Positions 49,150 through 60,361 of a stretch of DNA of 64,000 nucleotides are shown piece after piece. The DNA is from Leuctra nigra (taxonomy: Eukaryota; Arthropoda; Insecta; Plecoptera; Leuctridae), in assembly GCA_934045905.1 (NCBI GenBank), contig OW203764.1:25470954-25534953 (forward strand), read 5' to 3'. Positions within the stretch are counted from its first letter, which is position 1; every line of letters starts with the position of its first letter. Position numbers and translations under genes: made by a program. Under the pieces are notes generated by a model. That model saw nothing but the letters and a program-made list of their open reading frames with translations, was not told where the DNA came from and ran no database searches.

Positions 49150-49260
49150 TACTATTAACTAGGTACTATTACACTATTACACAATTATAGTATTAGGTAC
49201 TATTATAGGTACTATTATAGCATGTATTATAGGTATTGGCTACTATTATAGGTACATAAC
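49150..49260. repeat. Degenerate TAGGTACTATTA tandem repeat
   Basis: The words 'aggtactatta', 'cactatta' and 'ataggtactattatag' recur with variable spacing of 10-20 bp across about 110 bp. Confidence 0.7.
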
Positions 49261-49471
49261 TAACATTTTCATTGCCACGTTTTCCTGTTTTCTACATCTT
49301 TCTTCAAGAACCTACATTGTTCAAGTTTACTAATTTTTAGTAACTATAGCGATCCATTTTTGTAATAATATACATATTTATAATATATATATATACCTTT
49401 ATAGTATAAAGTTATCCTAGTTATTGGTTCTTTACGTACAAATTGTACGTTTCAATCAATGACATATAAAG

Positions 49472-49830
49472 CTAGTTTCAATACAAAAAGTGGAATTCGT
49501 TTCCCCACGTGCTAAAGAAACATTTTGAAATTTCTTCGAAAGCAAATGATCACTGGGGTGGCAAAAAAAAGTCGGAAGCCGTTACCAAGAACTATAGCTC
49601 ACATGTTGCTTCTGACCGGAAATAGTGAGTAAAGAATTGGACCGGAAGAACGGTAATCGACAGGGGTTGATTTGTGAACCCATCTTCTCTTGTCTGAACG
49701 TCCGCATTCGTTCATTCATGAAGAGAAGAAGGAACAAGTGTTGGGGAGAGGAACACGTGATTAGCAGGACACCAAGGCTGATCCTGGCCGGCTTGCAGGA
49801 TTACTCGGACAATGACAAGACATATTAGGA
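49472..49830 (+). other. Exon-like island
   Basis: The frame ending at 49624 is open for about 54 codons after an upstream stop and contains SKANDHWGGKKKSEAVTKNY. It abuts GTGAGTAAAG at 49625, a good donor except that the preceding base is A. Past that point a different frame stays open to 49828 (67 codons, including NVRIRSFMKRRRNK), but it starts at a GTG. G+C is clearly above the flanks. Either an exon, two exons, or a decayed gene or element remnant. No family recognised. Confidence 0.2.
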
Positions 49831-50239
49831 TCCAAGGACCTCAATAGAAACTGAAGGATGTCAGATCTCATCCAGACTTGTGTAACTTTTACCAAAATCC
49901 AATTTACACCCTTCCCGTTCAGCTAAAGAGATCATTTTTTCATCGGCTTGTGGAGAAAGAAAACTGGGAGACACTGAGATTTATTTCAATATTTTTAATT
50001 TGCTTTTTTGTTACAAAACTAGAAAGATAGGTATACCGAAAATTTGCAATATTATTGGTGTCGTACTGTATTTGGGAATGCTAACAATAATAATAATAAT
50101 TATTGAGCGAGCGAAGCGAGCGTCTCCTTTTGGCTCTTTTGGCACGGACCTGTTTTTTTTTTTTTTTTTTTTTTTTTTTGTGTCTTTTCTGTTACCTGAG
50201 GGTATACAGGTCAGAGTTTTTCTTCGATCGAGCTGAAAT

Positions 50240-50257
50240 ACACTGAACGCTCAGTGT
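50240..50257. repeat. Hairpin at the left nest junction
   Basis: ACACTGA-ACGC-TCAGTGT is a perfect 7-bp stem. In the other copies the bases before ACGC read 'aggaaa', so the hairpin exists only at this junction. Confidence 0.8.
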
Positions 50258-50584
50258 AACGCGTTGATGAGCGAGCACGGGTACGTGCAAATTCTCGAAC
50301 CGGAAATGCGTACACAACGCACAGAAAACATAATATACATCCATATTGAATTGATTATGATATCAACTTAAAAGTACATGCTTTTCATCGAAACTTTAAA
50401 ATAGAATCTAAGCACCTGGTTCATAAAGCAAATCAGAATCAATTCAATTGGCACTGGAAAACATTCATTTCGATACTTCATTACTGACAGATATTAAAAA
50501 TGTCAATAAGTTCATACGTTCTTAACTGATTGGGATGAAATTTTGTAAAATAAGAGACAATATTGGTCTTAATGATCATGCAAA

Positions 50585-50945
50585 ATATGAGTTTGATCAG
50601 AATTATCGAAGACCGTTTTCATTTTTCAGCCTATCAGGAGATATTTATTTAAATTTTAACCAATAAATGGATTTCATATGGTATGCAAACAGAGAAGGTT
50701 GGTTTTACATGTGTGCAAAATTTCAGCTCGATCAAAGAAAAACTCTGACCTGTATAGCCAAAATATGATTTGATCAGATTTATCGAAGACCAGTTTCATT
50801 TTTCAACCTACCATCAGGAGATGTTTATTTAAATTTTAACCAATCAATGGATTTCAAAAAAATTAGGGTCTGCAAACAGAAAAGGTTGTCTCCACATGTG
50901 TGCAAAATTTCAGCTCGATCGAAGAAAAACTCTGACCTGTATACC
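50585..50945 (+). repeat. ~178-bp internal tandem duplication in the repeat
   Basis: The block starting 'atatga.tttgatcaga' at 50585 recurs at 50763. Both copies contain 'tatcgaagacc', 'tcaggagat.tttatttaaa' and 'tgtgcaaaatttcagctcga'. Confidence 0.8.
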
Positions 50946-51449
50946 CTCAGGTAACAGAAAAGACACACAAAAAAAAATAAAAAAAAATAAAACAGAGGTC
51001 CGTGCCAAAAGATCCAAAAGGAGACGCTCGCTCAATAAATATCTCCTGATAGGCTGAAAAATGAAAACGGTCTTCGATAATTCTGATCAAACTCATATTT
51101 TGCATGATCATTAAGACCAATATTGTCTCTTATTTTACAAAATTTCATCCCAATCAGTTAAGAACGTATGAACTTATTGACATTTTTAATATCTGTCAGT
51201 AATGAAGTATCGAAATGAATGTTTTCCAGTGCCAATTGAATTGATTCTGATTTGCTTTATGAACCAGGTGCTTAGATTATATTTTAAAGTTTCGATGAAA
51301 AGCATGTACTTTTAAGTTGATATCATAATCAATTTAATATGGATGTATAATATGTTCTGTGCGCTCTGTGCGTTGTGTACGCATTTCCGGTTCGAGAATT
51401 TGCACGTACCCGTGCTCGCTCATCAACGCGTTACACTGAGCGTTTTCCT

Positions 51450-52020
51450 AGTGTAATTTATTGAGCACATAAAATAGGTACACAATTGGTCTGTATTCAA
51501 CAATCGAGTCGTTGATCTTCATCCATCTCTTCTCTTCAGCTGCTTCACCTCTTCAGCGTTTACCTATTTCTTCCTAAGTTATTCATAATAGTCATTATAC
51601 ATAGTTGTGCTTCAATATCAGTGGTATTGAACACTGGAGATAGTTTTAAAATTTCAAAACAAAAACAATAATTTGTACCACTGCGAATAAATTATACATT
51701 TATTTTGACACCGACACAACGAACAGATTGACTATGGATTACTTTTAATAAATTATGAATATTTACAATACAAGTAACTCAAATAGAAGAACACAACTAA
51801 AATGAAATAAATAGAACACAATAAAGAGAAAATATTTTAGTTCGCAGAACGCTAAAATCGATTTTATATCTTGATACAAAATTACTAAATTCATGAATAA
51901 TAAATAACAATCATGAATAATAAAGCAGAGATTTACACCGATGAGATTTAAAATACAATAAAGTAATCAAGTTTCCATAGATTCCAAATCACTTTGTACC
52001 CTCATAAAGATCTAGCTGAT
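51450..52020. other. AT-rich spacer, nothing recognised
   Basis: The word 'ttattgagcacataaa' just after the repeat may be a relic of another copy's tip. Nothing else was seen. Confidence 0.4.
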
Positions 52021-52035
52021 ACGGCGCAATCCCCC

Positions 52036-52122
52036 CTGCCCCCCGTGGCGCCTCACGTGAGCACGTGGTCCCAGCGTGGCGCCACCCGTGAAGTGTCACT
52101 CTCGCGTCACGCGTGACAGCTG
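52036..52122. promoter_or_regulatory. GC-rich patch dense in palindromic E-box-like words
   Basis: Within 90 bp: TCACGTGA (52053), CACGTG (52062), GTGGCGCCAC (52076-52085), GTCACGCGTGAC (52106-52117) and CAGCTG (52117). A minus open frame of 84 codons crosses it but shows no homology I recognise. It may be a regulatory island or a fragment of a GC-rich repeat. Confidence 0.35.
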
Positions 52123-52498
52123 ATTCAATCACTTCGAACCACAGAGTCACTCGTGTGAAAGAACCAGCTACTTGTGTGCAGGAGTTAATCAAAACCCACG
52201 TCGTTGTTCGGAAGACTAAATTAAAAATGAAATGCCAAAACACCTGTCGTGTTGAGGGGTGAGAAGTTGGACGGTGCTAATTTGCTCGACAGCTTCGAGT
52301 TTTGAAGAGTGGAAAAGATTTTTTTGCTAGAATGAAAGATTTGAAAGAAAAAAGCTGTTTAGAAGATCTCTTTTTGATTTCAAAATAATTAAATCTTTCC
52401 TATCACTTCAAATAATGCGTACGAAACTTCGTTGTTGCTTATACCTACATTTAGTAATAAAATTTATAATTTATTACATTTACAATTACATATTTTTT
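52123..52498. other. AT-rich spacer, nothing recognised
   Basis: No feature could be supported. Confidence 0.45.
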
Positions 52499-52735
52499 TA
52501 TAATAATAATCTTTATTATCCTTTTCCAAAATACAATGGGTAAAGGAGGTAGGAAAACCTACCCACACAAATGCAAGAGCCTATTAAACTAATTATTGAA
52601 ACCGGCTGGCCGGGCCTGACGTTTCTTCAACTTCTGCGTTAGCTTCATCTTCTTCCACTTCCTCTTCCTCTTCTTCCACTTCATCTTCTTCTGTATCATC
52701 TACCAATGCCCGCCACAATTTATATAAATAAAAAA
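52499..52735 (-). mobile_element. Probable 5'-truncated retrotransposon 3' end with acidic C-terminus
   Basis: The minus strand encodes WRALVDDTEEDEVEEEEEE and continues acidic to GPASRFQ and a stop at about 52588. A roughly 70-base untranslated part follows, ending 'aataaagattattattat', that is a polyadenylation signal merged with a (TTA)n tail. No upstream coding sequence is present, so the copy is 5' truncated. A processed pseudogene of an acidic host protein is the alternative. Confidence 0.45.
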
Positions 52736-52794
52736 AACGAAACGAAAATGCTTGTATTTACAGTTAGTTTTTAAAAGTCCTGTGTTTTTTAAAT

Positions 52795-52910
52795 TCACCG
52801 GTGGGTAAGAGACGGTCTTGACCTATTATAGTGGGGCACCTTACCAACATTTGCCTCTCGACTGAGAGTAACCACGAAAAACCTTAGCCAGGAAGGATTA
52901 CAGAATAAAA
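52795..52910 (-). mobile_element. SINE body fragment, divergent
   Basis: The order 'gacggtcttgacctatta', 'tctcgactgag.gtaaccacga' and 'cagg.a.gga' matches 11885-11970 of the 12 kb SINE in the same orientation. It begins only 60 bp from the retrotransposon fragment. Confidence 0.65.
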
Positions 52911-55900
52911 CAAGGTACTTTCGAAGTGCAAGTCAAAAGTCTGCTTGAGCATTCTTGCTCATAGCAATTTTTCATTAACTTCTCGCTGATTTTCTAGTAG
53001 GTATGAAGAAAATATTAATAATGCACTGTCAACTGTCAATCACCTTTCTATACAATCCCTTACACACATTAATCAAATTACCGTAGCCGTCAAAATCAAT
53101 ATACGCAATACAGTTGACAAAATAATTCAAAACCTGAAACAACCAGCCTCAGTTCAAGAATACGCCATGATTTAATCACATAGCGAATATGATTAATTAG
53201 ACATTGTCTGTACAATTGTGTTTTTAATCAATCATCAATGTTGGCACACTTAAATCCTTCTTTTCAATCTTCTTCTACGACGGGGAGCATCGAAGTATTG
53301 TTATCATTATCAAACACATCGCCATGCTGCGAATATGATTGGCCACGTCGCCGTTGATGGCCATTGTTATGTCGAGTTCGACTCTATCTGGCCGTGATCA
53401 AGCCTTCCACTTTGCTTCGGTGCTGCATTCATGGCTTAGGTGATTGATGCTCCTCCACCATGCAGTTTATAACAATGATAGAGCTAATGATAGTTCTTCA
53501 TTAAGCTGGCTTTTATAATGTATGGATGATGTCTATGGAGATTGGAGAGTGCAGGAAGAGAAAAGAGAATTCTCACGTTGATGCAGAGAGAGATTCTTGT
53601 TGTTAAATAGAAGGGGTGTCAACTTACAGTGATACTGTTTGATAGTCACAAAAAGGTCAGTTTATATTTACAACTTATTGCACATTTTAAGAGATTCATA
53701 TCAATTCAAGAAAAATTGGTGTTCAATCATTTTAGTTTTGTATAATTTTGACTTTTTGACTTTTCAGAAAATATTAGACTGTTCTGAAACTTGACTTTCT
53801 GAGCTTTTTACTTTTAAGTGCAATGATAACAGTACAAGATGTGAAATGGTATTCCCTTTATATCGTGGTATTGCAGTAATCATTTGTTTGCAAAAGAATC
53901 AACCAGCCCCATTTTACATTCCATACCATTACTTTGCTAATGAACTCAGCGAAGTGGTTAATTATTTCTTACCAGCGTTTAGATATCATAAAATAAAATT
54001 ATCGGCAACGAAGCCATCTAATCGTAGAGTTATACCTGATCAGAACTTCACTGCGTCGATGATATTATAGTGTCCATTAGCAAACCTTGACACTCCATTT
54101 GCCTTTTTATAGTCCAGGTTGAAACAAGTTGCGAAAACGTTTAGACAAAATGGCTGTCACGTCAACGACATGGTTCCTGGCGCTTTTGCGCTCTTTAAAA
54201 TGGCGTATTAATATAATTAGACTATACTTGTTAACGGGTTCCCGTTAGCAATTGGCTCATTAAGCTGAGTGGCTTCACGCAATCCAAATTACCACTTTTT
54301 AAAACCATTACCTGCCGGTCGTTTTATTCCATATCTAAATTACATGAAGTTAATTAGTTACTTTCATTGATGCGATCAATCTCATGATTTTCTCAATGAA
54401 GCAAGTAATTAGTATTTTCTTCTGTTTCATTTTTGTACTCTAACTCAATTGCAATTAAATCCTGAAACCATGAAAGTTTTGCAAATCACAATCTTGGGGA
54501 TTATAGTTTTTCAAGGAAACACATCAAATAGTTATTCCCTTATTCCATAAATCACAAATACAAGATGAATCAAGGTTCAGGATTATTTAAATCATGTTGA
54601 TCAAGTTATGTTTCTTCATGTTTATTATTTTATTATCCACTGAAGATCACTGCAAGAATAACCTGTTAGATACACATTAAAATGAAATATGGATTAAATT
54701 AATAATTATCAATCAACCAACTTTATGCATTTCTTTAATCTATCTCTAAATAAGAAGTGTGTGTAACATGTTTTTGAGCGTACAGCTACTATTGGCTCCT
54801 GCAAAGCTAACTAAAAAGGTGTTTATCAGTCTCTCTCCATAAGGATTTCTTATGTCACGTGGCCCTAATGTTCCAATTATAAAGATCGTTATAATTTTGA
54901 AAAGTTTGTGTGAATTGGTTGTTCATAGAGATTTGTATTATCGTGTCTATTCCGTAACACACTTATTATCACTTTTAAAATGGCCCCTGTATAATGTTTG
55001 CTATCTGATCTGGGCAGGTTTTTCTATAGTTCGCCAAGAGATGGAAAGAAGGAAAGATATCAATTCGAATAATTGTAGCATCCAATCATAAGTGTTAGCA
55101 TACAATATGTACAATTAGTGCGTTTCTCCAATAGTTATTTATACCCATCTCGACGTCAAGAACAAATGTTTTTTTTATTCTATTCTATCTATCGTCAATC
55201 TCCCGAGTTTCATTCATAAATTTGAACACCTGAAGATTTTTTGCTGATCTGTTTTTCGAGAGTGGTGGCTAGCTAATAGGGAACGTGTTCAGGTCCATAC
55301 CATGTATTATTATAGCCACGTAAAAACATGAACGAAGTTTTAGAAGAAAGGGATCGTGACCGATTGAGATGTGAATACGTTGTTTGTTTTGAGTGTTTCG
55401 TAGATTGTCTTTGCTTTCTGGTTTAGACATTGAGATTTAGTGGTCAATGATTTTTTTCAATCGAAGACCACAAGATTCTTGAATAGACCAGGCAAAGCAA
55501 ATGATATGAGAAAAGTGTGAGGATGTATACCTTCATTTTTCAACTAAGTTTTATTGGCTAAGACTATTGTTGACAGGTGGATAATTCTTGTACCTACTAT
55601 TAGATTTGCATATGTGTAGTACTCCCCTCTAGCCACATAGCACGGTTATTTCAACAAATGAATAATATGTGTCTGCGGGTGGTCTGTGAATTACAGAGTG
55701 AGCAGGATATTCATTTCAATAATTATTAGAAGTTTTCTAGATATCAATGTCATTCGTACTGTTTTTGAATGTAGCACAATCAAAATCATGTATGAATTTT
55801 TATAAAATATTCGTTTGGTTGGGTTTATTACTCTCCGAATCCACACAAATTCTAAGAAGTAAATCATTTAGGAAAACATCTTCCTCAAGAATTTTGAATT

Positions 55901-57028
55901 TTGTTACATCTCTTATAAACATTGACTCATTCTCTAAAGTAGTTGCATTGTAAAGCAAAGAGACACTGATTTATGACACCCATTCTTTGAGTTAATTTCA
56001 AAAATAGATACAAACAAGTTCTTCGGCTAACAGGTTAGACGGGTACTAAACTAATGACAAAAAATAAGTGTCGTGTGTTTTTATATAGACAAACTTTGAC
56101 ACTTTCTCACCAATTATATCGTTGAATTATATTTATGAGAATTGTAAAAATCGGTATCGGCTCTTTTGTTACTCAATAAAAGATTGGTATATAAAGAGCA
56201 ATCTGCTGTCAATTATGAACGTAGTTATCAAACACCTTTCAACATAAACCTCTACTTATTAAGCAATAACTTATAACAACGATGTGTAGTTGTACTCTTC
56301 GCTTTTTCTCTGTGTACGACATCACATAAATGGAATTTTCTTATGGAATGATAAAAAACTTAGACTTTGTCAACATAATACAAATTATATTCTGCGTATT
56401 CCCTCTTTTCTAATTTATTTGTAATTGCATGTGCTTTTTCAATTGTAAAGAATTTGACGTGATTTTAAGTTGCTCATTTTTATTGAATGCATAGTTTCCA
56501 ATTTTACCTCGTTGCACTAAGCAAATTTATTTCCAGATGTCTTATCAATGATAACACATGAATTAAGTTTACTTATTCATTGATAAATCTTGAAACTTGA
56601 TGGAAAATGTTTACATACTACAATGTAACTATTATCTGTCTGTCACAAATTCACAAGTCAATAAAATGTGATAACTCTCGATACAGTGCATACATTTCTT
56701 TTTGTTTATTTTTCCTATCTAGTATATTTTTTATTTAGTAAATTCCAGTATCAAGGTCCGTCAGACCATCACTTGGCAGTTCTGGATTTGAAAAAATTAT
56801 CTAGGCTACTGTTACCCCAAGGTTGACTTTTTATTGACTTGCCAATAATATAAATTTAAATAGTAAATTTGAAATAAAACTGTCAGATAAGTACAGCCTA
56901 TCTAGGTACAGCGATAAAGAAATATGTCAGTCTAATATTTTTTGAAAAACGTAATTTGATGAACTGTGACATATTTCTCTAATTATAAAGTTTTCAGAAT
57001 TGAAAATATTGTTGTGTATGGGAGAATA
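52911..57028. other. Long AT-rich spacer, no gene accepted
   Basis: A GC-richer stretch at 53330-53420 has no usable splice sites. Open frames at 53846-54070, 54852-55091 and 55747-55953 are AT-rich and unsupported. Confidence 0.4.
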
Positions 57029-57045
57029 GGGGGGGGGGGGGGGGG
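57029..57045. repeat. Homopolymer G17
   Basis: A run of about 17 G directly upstream of a repeat-family copy. Confidence 0.8.
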
Positions 57046-57065
57046 AGTAAATTCTATAAAACTAT

Positions 57066-57555
57066 GAAAACGCTCTGTGTAACGCGTTGATGAGCGAACC
57101 TTCGTAATGTATGCGAATTCACATGCGTTTACAAGCCACTGCTCTACAGAACTTGGCAAGAGTCGAAACAAAATTTTTCAAAGAAACAGTGATAAAATAT
57201 CTGACTCTGACATTTCCTTCAAGAAATTTGACAAATATTTCCTAACACGAGCATAAAATGTTCGTAAAATCAATAACTTTTGATGTTAATGATAGATTCA
57301 TTTAAAAATTATCAAAAAACAACTAAAATAATGGTCCCGATCGCCATGCAAAATTTGAAGTTGATCGGTTCCACTCCAGTTTAAATGTCAAAACAATCAC
57401 AGGATCATGTTCGAAAACTATACACGAGATCGCTTAGATTGCATTAGTATGTGTGCAAAATTACAGATCAATTGGTTAAGCTGTTTAACCATGGGCACTG
57501 CTGGCAAAAAAAGTGTTATAAGAGTACAGTGGTGACGCTCGCTACGCCCCCACGA
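57066..57555 (+). repeat. Copy of the GTTGATGAGCG family, about 490 bp
   Basis: It opens 'gaaaacgctctgtgtaac' and 'gcgttgatgagcgaa', continues with 'atgcaaaatttgaagttgat' and 'tgtgtgcaaaattacag', and closes with 'ggtgacgctcgctacg'. The same closing phrase, 'ggtgacgctcgct', also occurs alone at about 36700-36720. Confidence 0.7.
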
Positions 57556-57571
57556 TATTTCTATCAGTACA

Positions 57572-58005
57572 GTTTATTTCAGCGGAGGGTTGACTTTCAG
57601 AAAGCTTCTTCACAAACATCAAGATGACATATACTTACATCTGTATTCTCTCAACGGTGGCACACTTGGTGACGCCTACATTCATTAAAGCAATTACGTT
57701 GAATCGCATTATTCCACCTACCTGGATGCGCCAGCGAGGATGCGTGGGAGGCAGAGCATCTTATACGTGCTCACTGGGCCATTCGAATCACGTCAAAGAG
57801 AGGCGTAGCACTGAGGAAATTATAATTAACTTGCTTGAAGATGGGCTAATATTTCAGAAAGTTATTGTTGTTAATTTTTGCCAGCTGTGGATAGAAATTG
57901 AATTTTGTGGGATTTGATTTGTCGGAAATTTAACGTGTAACTTGATGATAATATTTTTTTTAAAAAGGCAGTAGAATATTGAACTTGCTATCTGAGAAAT
58001 AAAAT
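57572..58005 (+). CDS. Possible short intronless gene, unrecognised
   Basis: An ATG at 57624 in good context (ATCAAGATG) opens 97 codons to 57917. The start MTYTYICILSTVAHLVTPTF is moderately hydrophobic, like a weak signal peptide. The centre is cysteine- and arginine-rich (WMRQRGCVGGRASYTC). An arthropod initiator-like TCAGT lies at about 57574 and an AATAAA at about 57998, in the right order for a small transcription unit. Against it: the second half is AT-rich, a repeat ends just upstream, and no family is recognised. Confidence 0.25.
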
Positions 58006-59056
58006 CGACACAAAAGGCTTAATTTCTTCGGAATGGTATGTAGATTACAATAAAAATAAAAAGGCATTTCTACCTGACTTTAGAGTGGTCAAAGTTGTAA
58101 AAATGCATACTTTCCTAAGAAATTAAGCTTTTTATGCAGATTAAGATTTTATTCTACCTACTCTTTGTGGGACTCTGAATCCCTTGCACAATTCTTATTG
58201 TAAATTTATATGAAGCTTTTGAACTTTGGCATTATTTTGGATCATATTACCTGTATAAAAAGTGAATTGAAATGCATTTAATTTAAACTCACATTATGTA
58301 CGATTATATGATTCATATCGCACGACTTTGCACTCTAAACTATCTTTATTTCCCATTTGTGCAGACAGGTAACAATTATAGAAGCTTCTAAACATATGTT
58401 GCAGTTTCTACTGTCAGCCCGAATAACGTTTGATAACGTGCCGAGATAATTGCAATAATAACGTGTAGTACCTAGAGTAGCCACCGGTAGGCATCTTAAG
58501 AACTTCATTAAATGAGAGAGATGAGATTATCTACCCAGCATCCCTGAGGACATTGTCTATTTGTGAATGATCTTGGTGCATGGACCACCCATGTTTATCC
58601 GTTCATCTGTATGCAGTCAAAAGAACGGTAGCCGATATCAGTGTATAACAGTACTTTATGAAATAATGGGAGAATTACAGAGGAATTTAGCCTATCTATA
58701 CATTACGTTTTTGTAAGAAAAATAAGAATAAGTGTGGTTCTATAATCCGACTCTTACGATAGGAACATCCGATTGCGGAATATTGGCATTTAGGAAATAT
58801 TTTGTTCCATTGTAATCTAGAATCGTTTCTTCATTGATTATTTGTATGCTATTTATTGTTTATTTTTCTAATCCCATCCAAAATGATAAATTGACACTGT
58901 CAGACCTTTTGCATATTTTGTGAAGCGTAAGGATATATATTAGATACACCTTGAAAATGTGCTTTGAATATTTGGTAAAAGTATTCAAAGATGGTTCGTT
59001 TTATACATTCCCGTCATTTTGCACATAATTTGTGTATCAAGTTCATGTAAAACAGA
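58006..59056. other. AT-rich spacer, nothing recognised
   Basis: No feature could be supported. Confidence 0.5.
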
Positions 59057-60361
59057 CCCATAAAAAACACTCCGTGTAAAAATACCAGCCAAGTCTCTTC
59101 AACTAAAAAAAAAATAGAAGAAATCTAAAAATTCAGCACTGAAAAGTAGTGATATCAAAAAAAGGCCAAGTCAAAACTTTTAAAAATTACTTGGCGCATC
59201 GTGCATATAAATAGTATAGAAGTAGGTCGGTAATCAAATATACTCATCTATACATAAAATATATCTATAATCCCATAGAAAAACGATGCGCCAAGTAATT
59301 TTTAAAAGTTTTGACTTGGCCTTTTTTTGATATCACTACTTTTCAGTGCTGAATTTTTAGATTTCTTCTATTTTTTTTTTAGTTGAAGAGACTTGGCTGG
59401 TATTTTTACACGGAGTGTTTTTTATGGGATATCATTCCTTTTTTCAGTTTATTCTTACAATTTGTAGCATATATTGTGGAACCAAAGACTATAATTCCTT
59501 TAAAAAAATACGCCTTTTTGATTTGGTTGCTAAGAAAGTTGTGCTTGTTACTATGTATATGCCATAAATGATATGCTATAAAGTATAGCGCAAGTTTCGT
59601 TCCAATTGGTCCAGCCGTTCTCGAGTTATGGCATCACTTCCGGTTTTCAAAATGGCGGCTGACTTCACTGCCACCTAAAATTTGTGTCTTTAAATGCTAT
59701 GTAACATTATAAGCCTTCTGAATATGTAGTTATTGTTATAAGAGATGATTTCATTCAAATTTGGCATTTTTATGACGTCATTTCCGGTTTCGGTAAAAGT
59801 ACATTTCTATTTTGACTGTTGATATTTCATTGAGAAGACCATCCGAATCGTTTGGCGCTAGTTTCGTCCCAATTGGTCCATCAGTTTTTAAGATATGACG
59901 TCACTTCCGGTTTCAAAATGGTGGCACAAAAAATTCGTAAGGACAAGGTATCATCAGACGCCAAAAGTGCATATATGGTAAAAATCTCAGATCGATCGGC
60001 TCAGCCGTTTAGGCTGTGGCGCTGTCAACAGTGTTTCCTGATATCATCAGAATCATCATCTTCAGAATCAGAAAGTGGTGTAATTTTACATATTTCACGG
60101 CCCTCTAGCACGAAAATGACATACCCTATTGTTCCCAAATTCGGTATATGGGGTGGGGTGGGCCATAGCTCGAAATTAAGATATTTTGCAACAATGTGAG
60201 ATTTTCCAATTTTAAGATCCAGTAGGCCGAAAATGCCATGTTGTTGCTTACAGTAAAAGTGGTTGGTCTGCTCCTCAGTTTATTAGGCATTTACGGTATG
60301 TTGAGTGAGTGTGAGTGTACGGTACGACTTGGCTGGGTGGAGCGACCGCTCCACTAGATGA
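59057..60361 (-). mobile_element. Composite repeat, copy 2 (inverted relative to copy 1)
   Basis: It contains the 372-bp palindrome at 59057-59428, the 'aagaataaactgaa' block, three ETS-CRE motifs (59629-59643, 59773-59787, 59896-59910; spacing 144 and 123 bp) and the terminal hairpin at 60337-60354. It has one subrepeat fewer and a different middle (60010-60110) than copy 1. An open frame at 59852-60199 crosses the subrepeats and is not a gene. The two copies face each other across about 40 kb. Confidence 0.75.

Larger units (their letters stand above)
50101..51449. mobile_element. GTTGATGAGCG family: forward copy apparently nested in a reverse copy
   Basis: A forward copy runs 50246-51033: 5' end 'acgctcagtgtaacgcg', body, then 'cagaggtccgtgcc' and tip 'gacgctcgctca'. 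On its right is the inverted 5' part of a second copy (51034-51449). On its left is the inverted 3' part (50101-50226) with the tip 'gagcgagcgaagcgagcg' and a long T run. Arms 50247-50649 and 51034-51446 are about 400 bp and nearly identical, so the event is recent. The simplest reading is insertion of one copy into another in opposite orientation. Confidence 0.75.

Noticed and set aside
50000..50236. 78-codon plus-strand frame
   Set aside because: It runs through the inverted repeat tip and a long T run that yields poly-Phe.
59852..60199. 115-codon plus-strand open frame
   Set aside because: It crosses the ETS-CRE subrepeats of the composite element; the matching part of copy 1 has no such frame.
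16924..60361. Single 43-kb Polinton-like or giant element bounded by the two composite repeats
   Set aside because: No polymerase, integrase or capsid-like frame lies between the copies, and a third fragment at 27.4 kb shows the repeat is dispersed.
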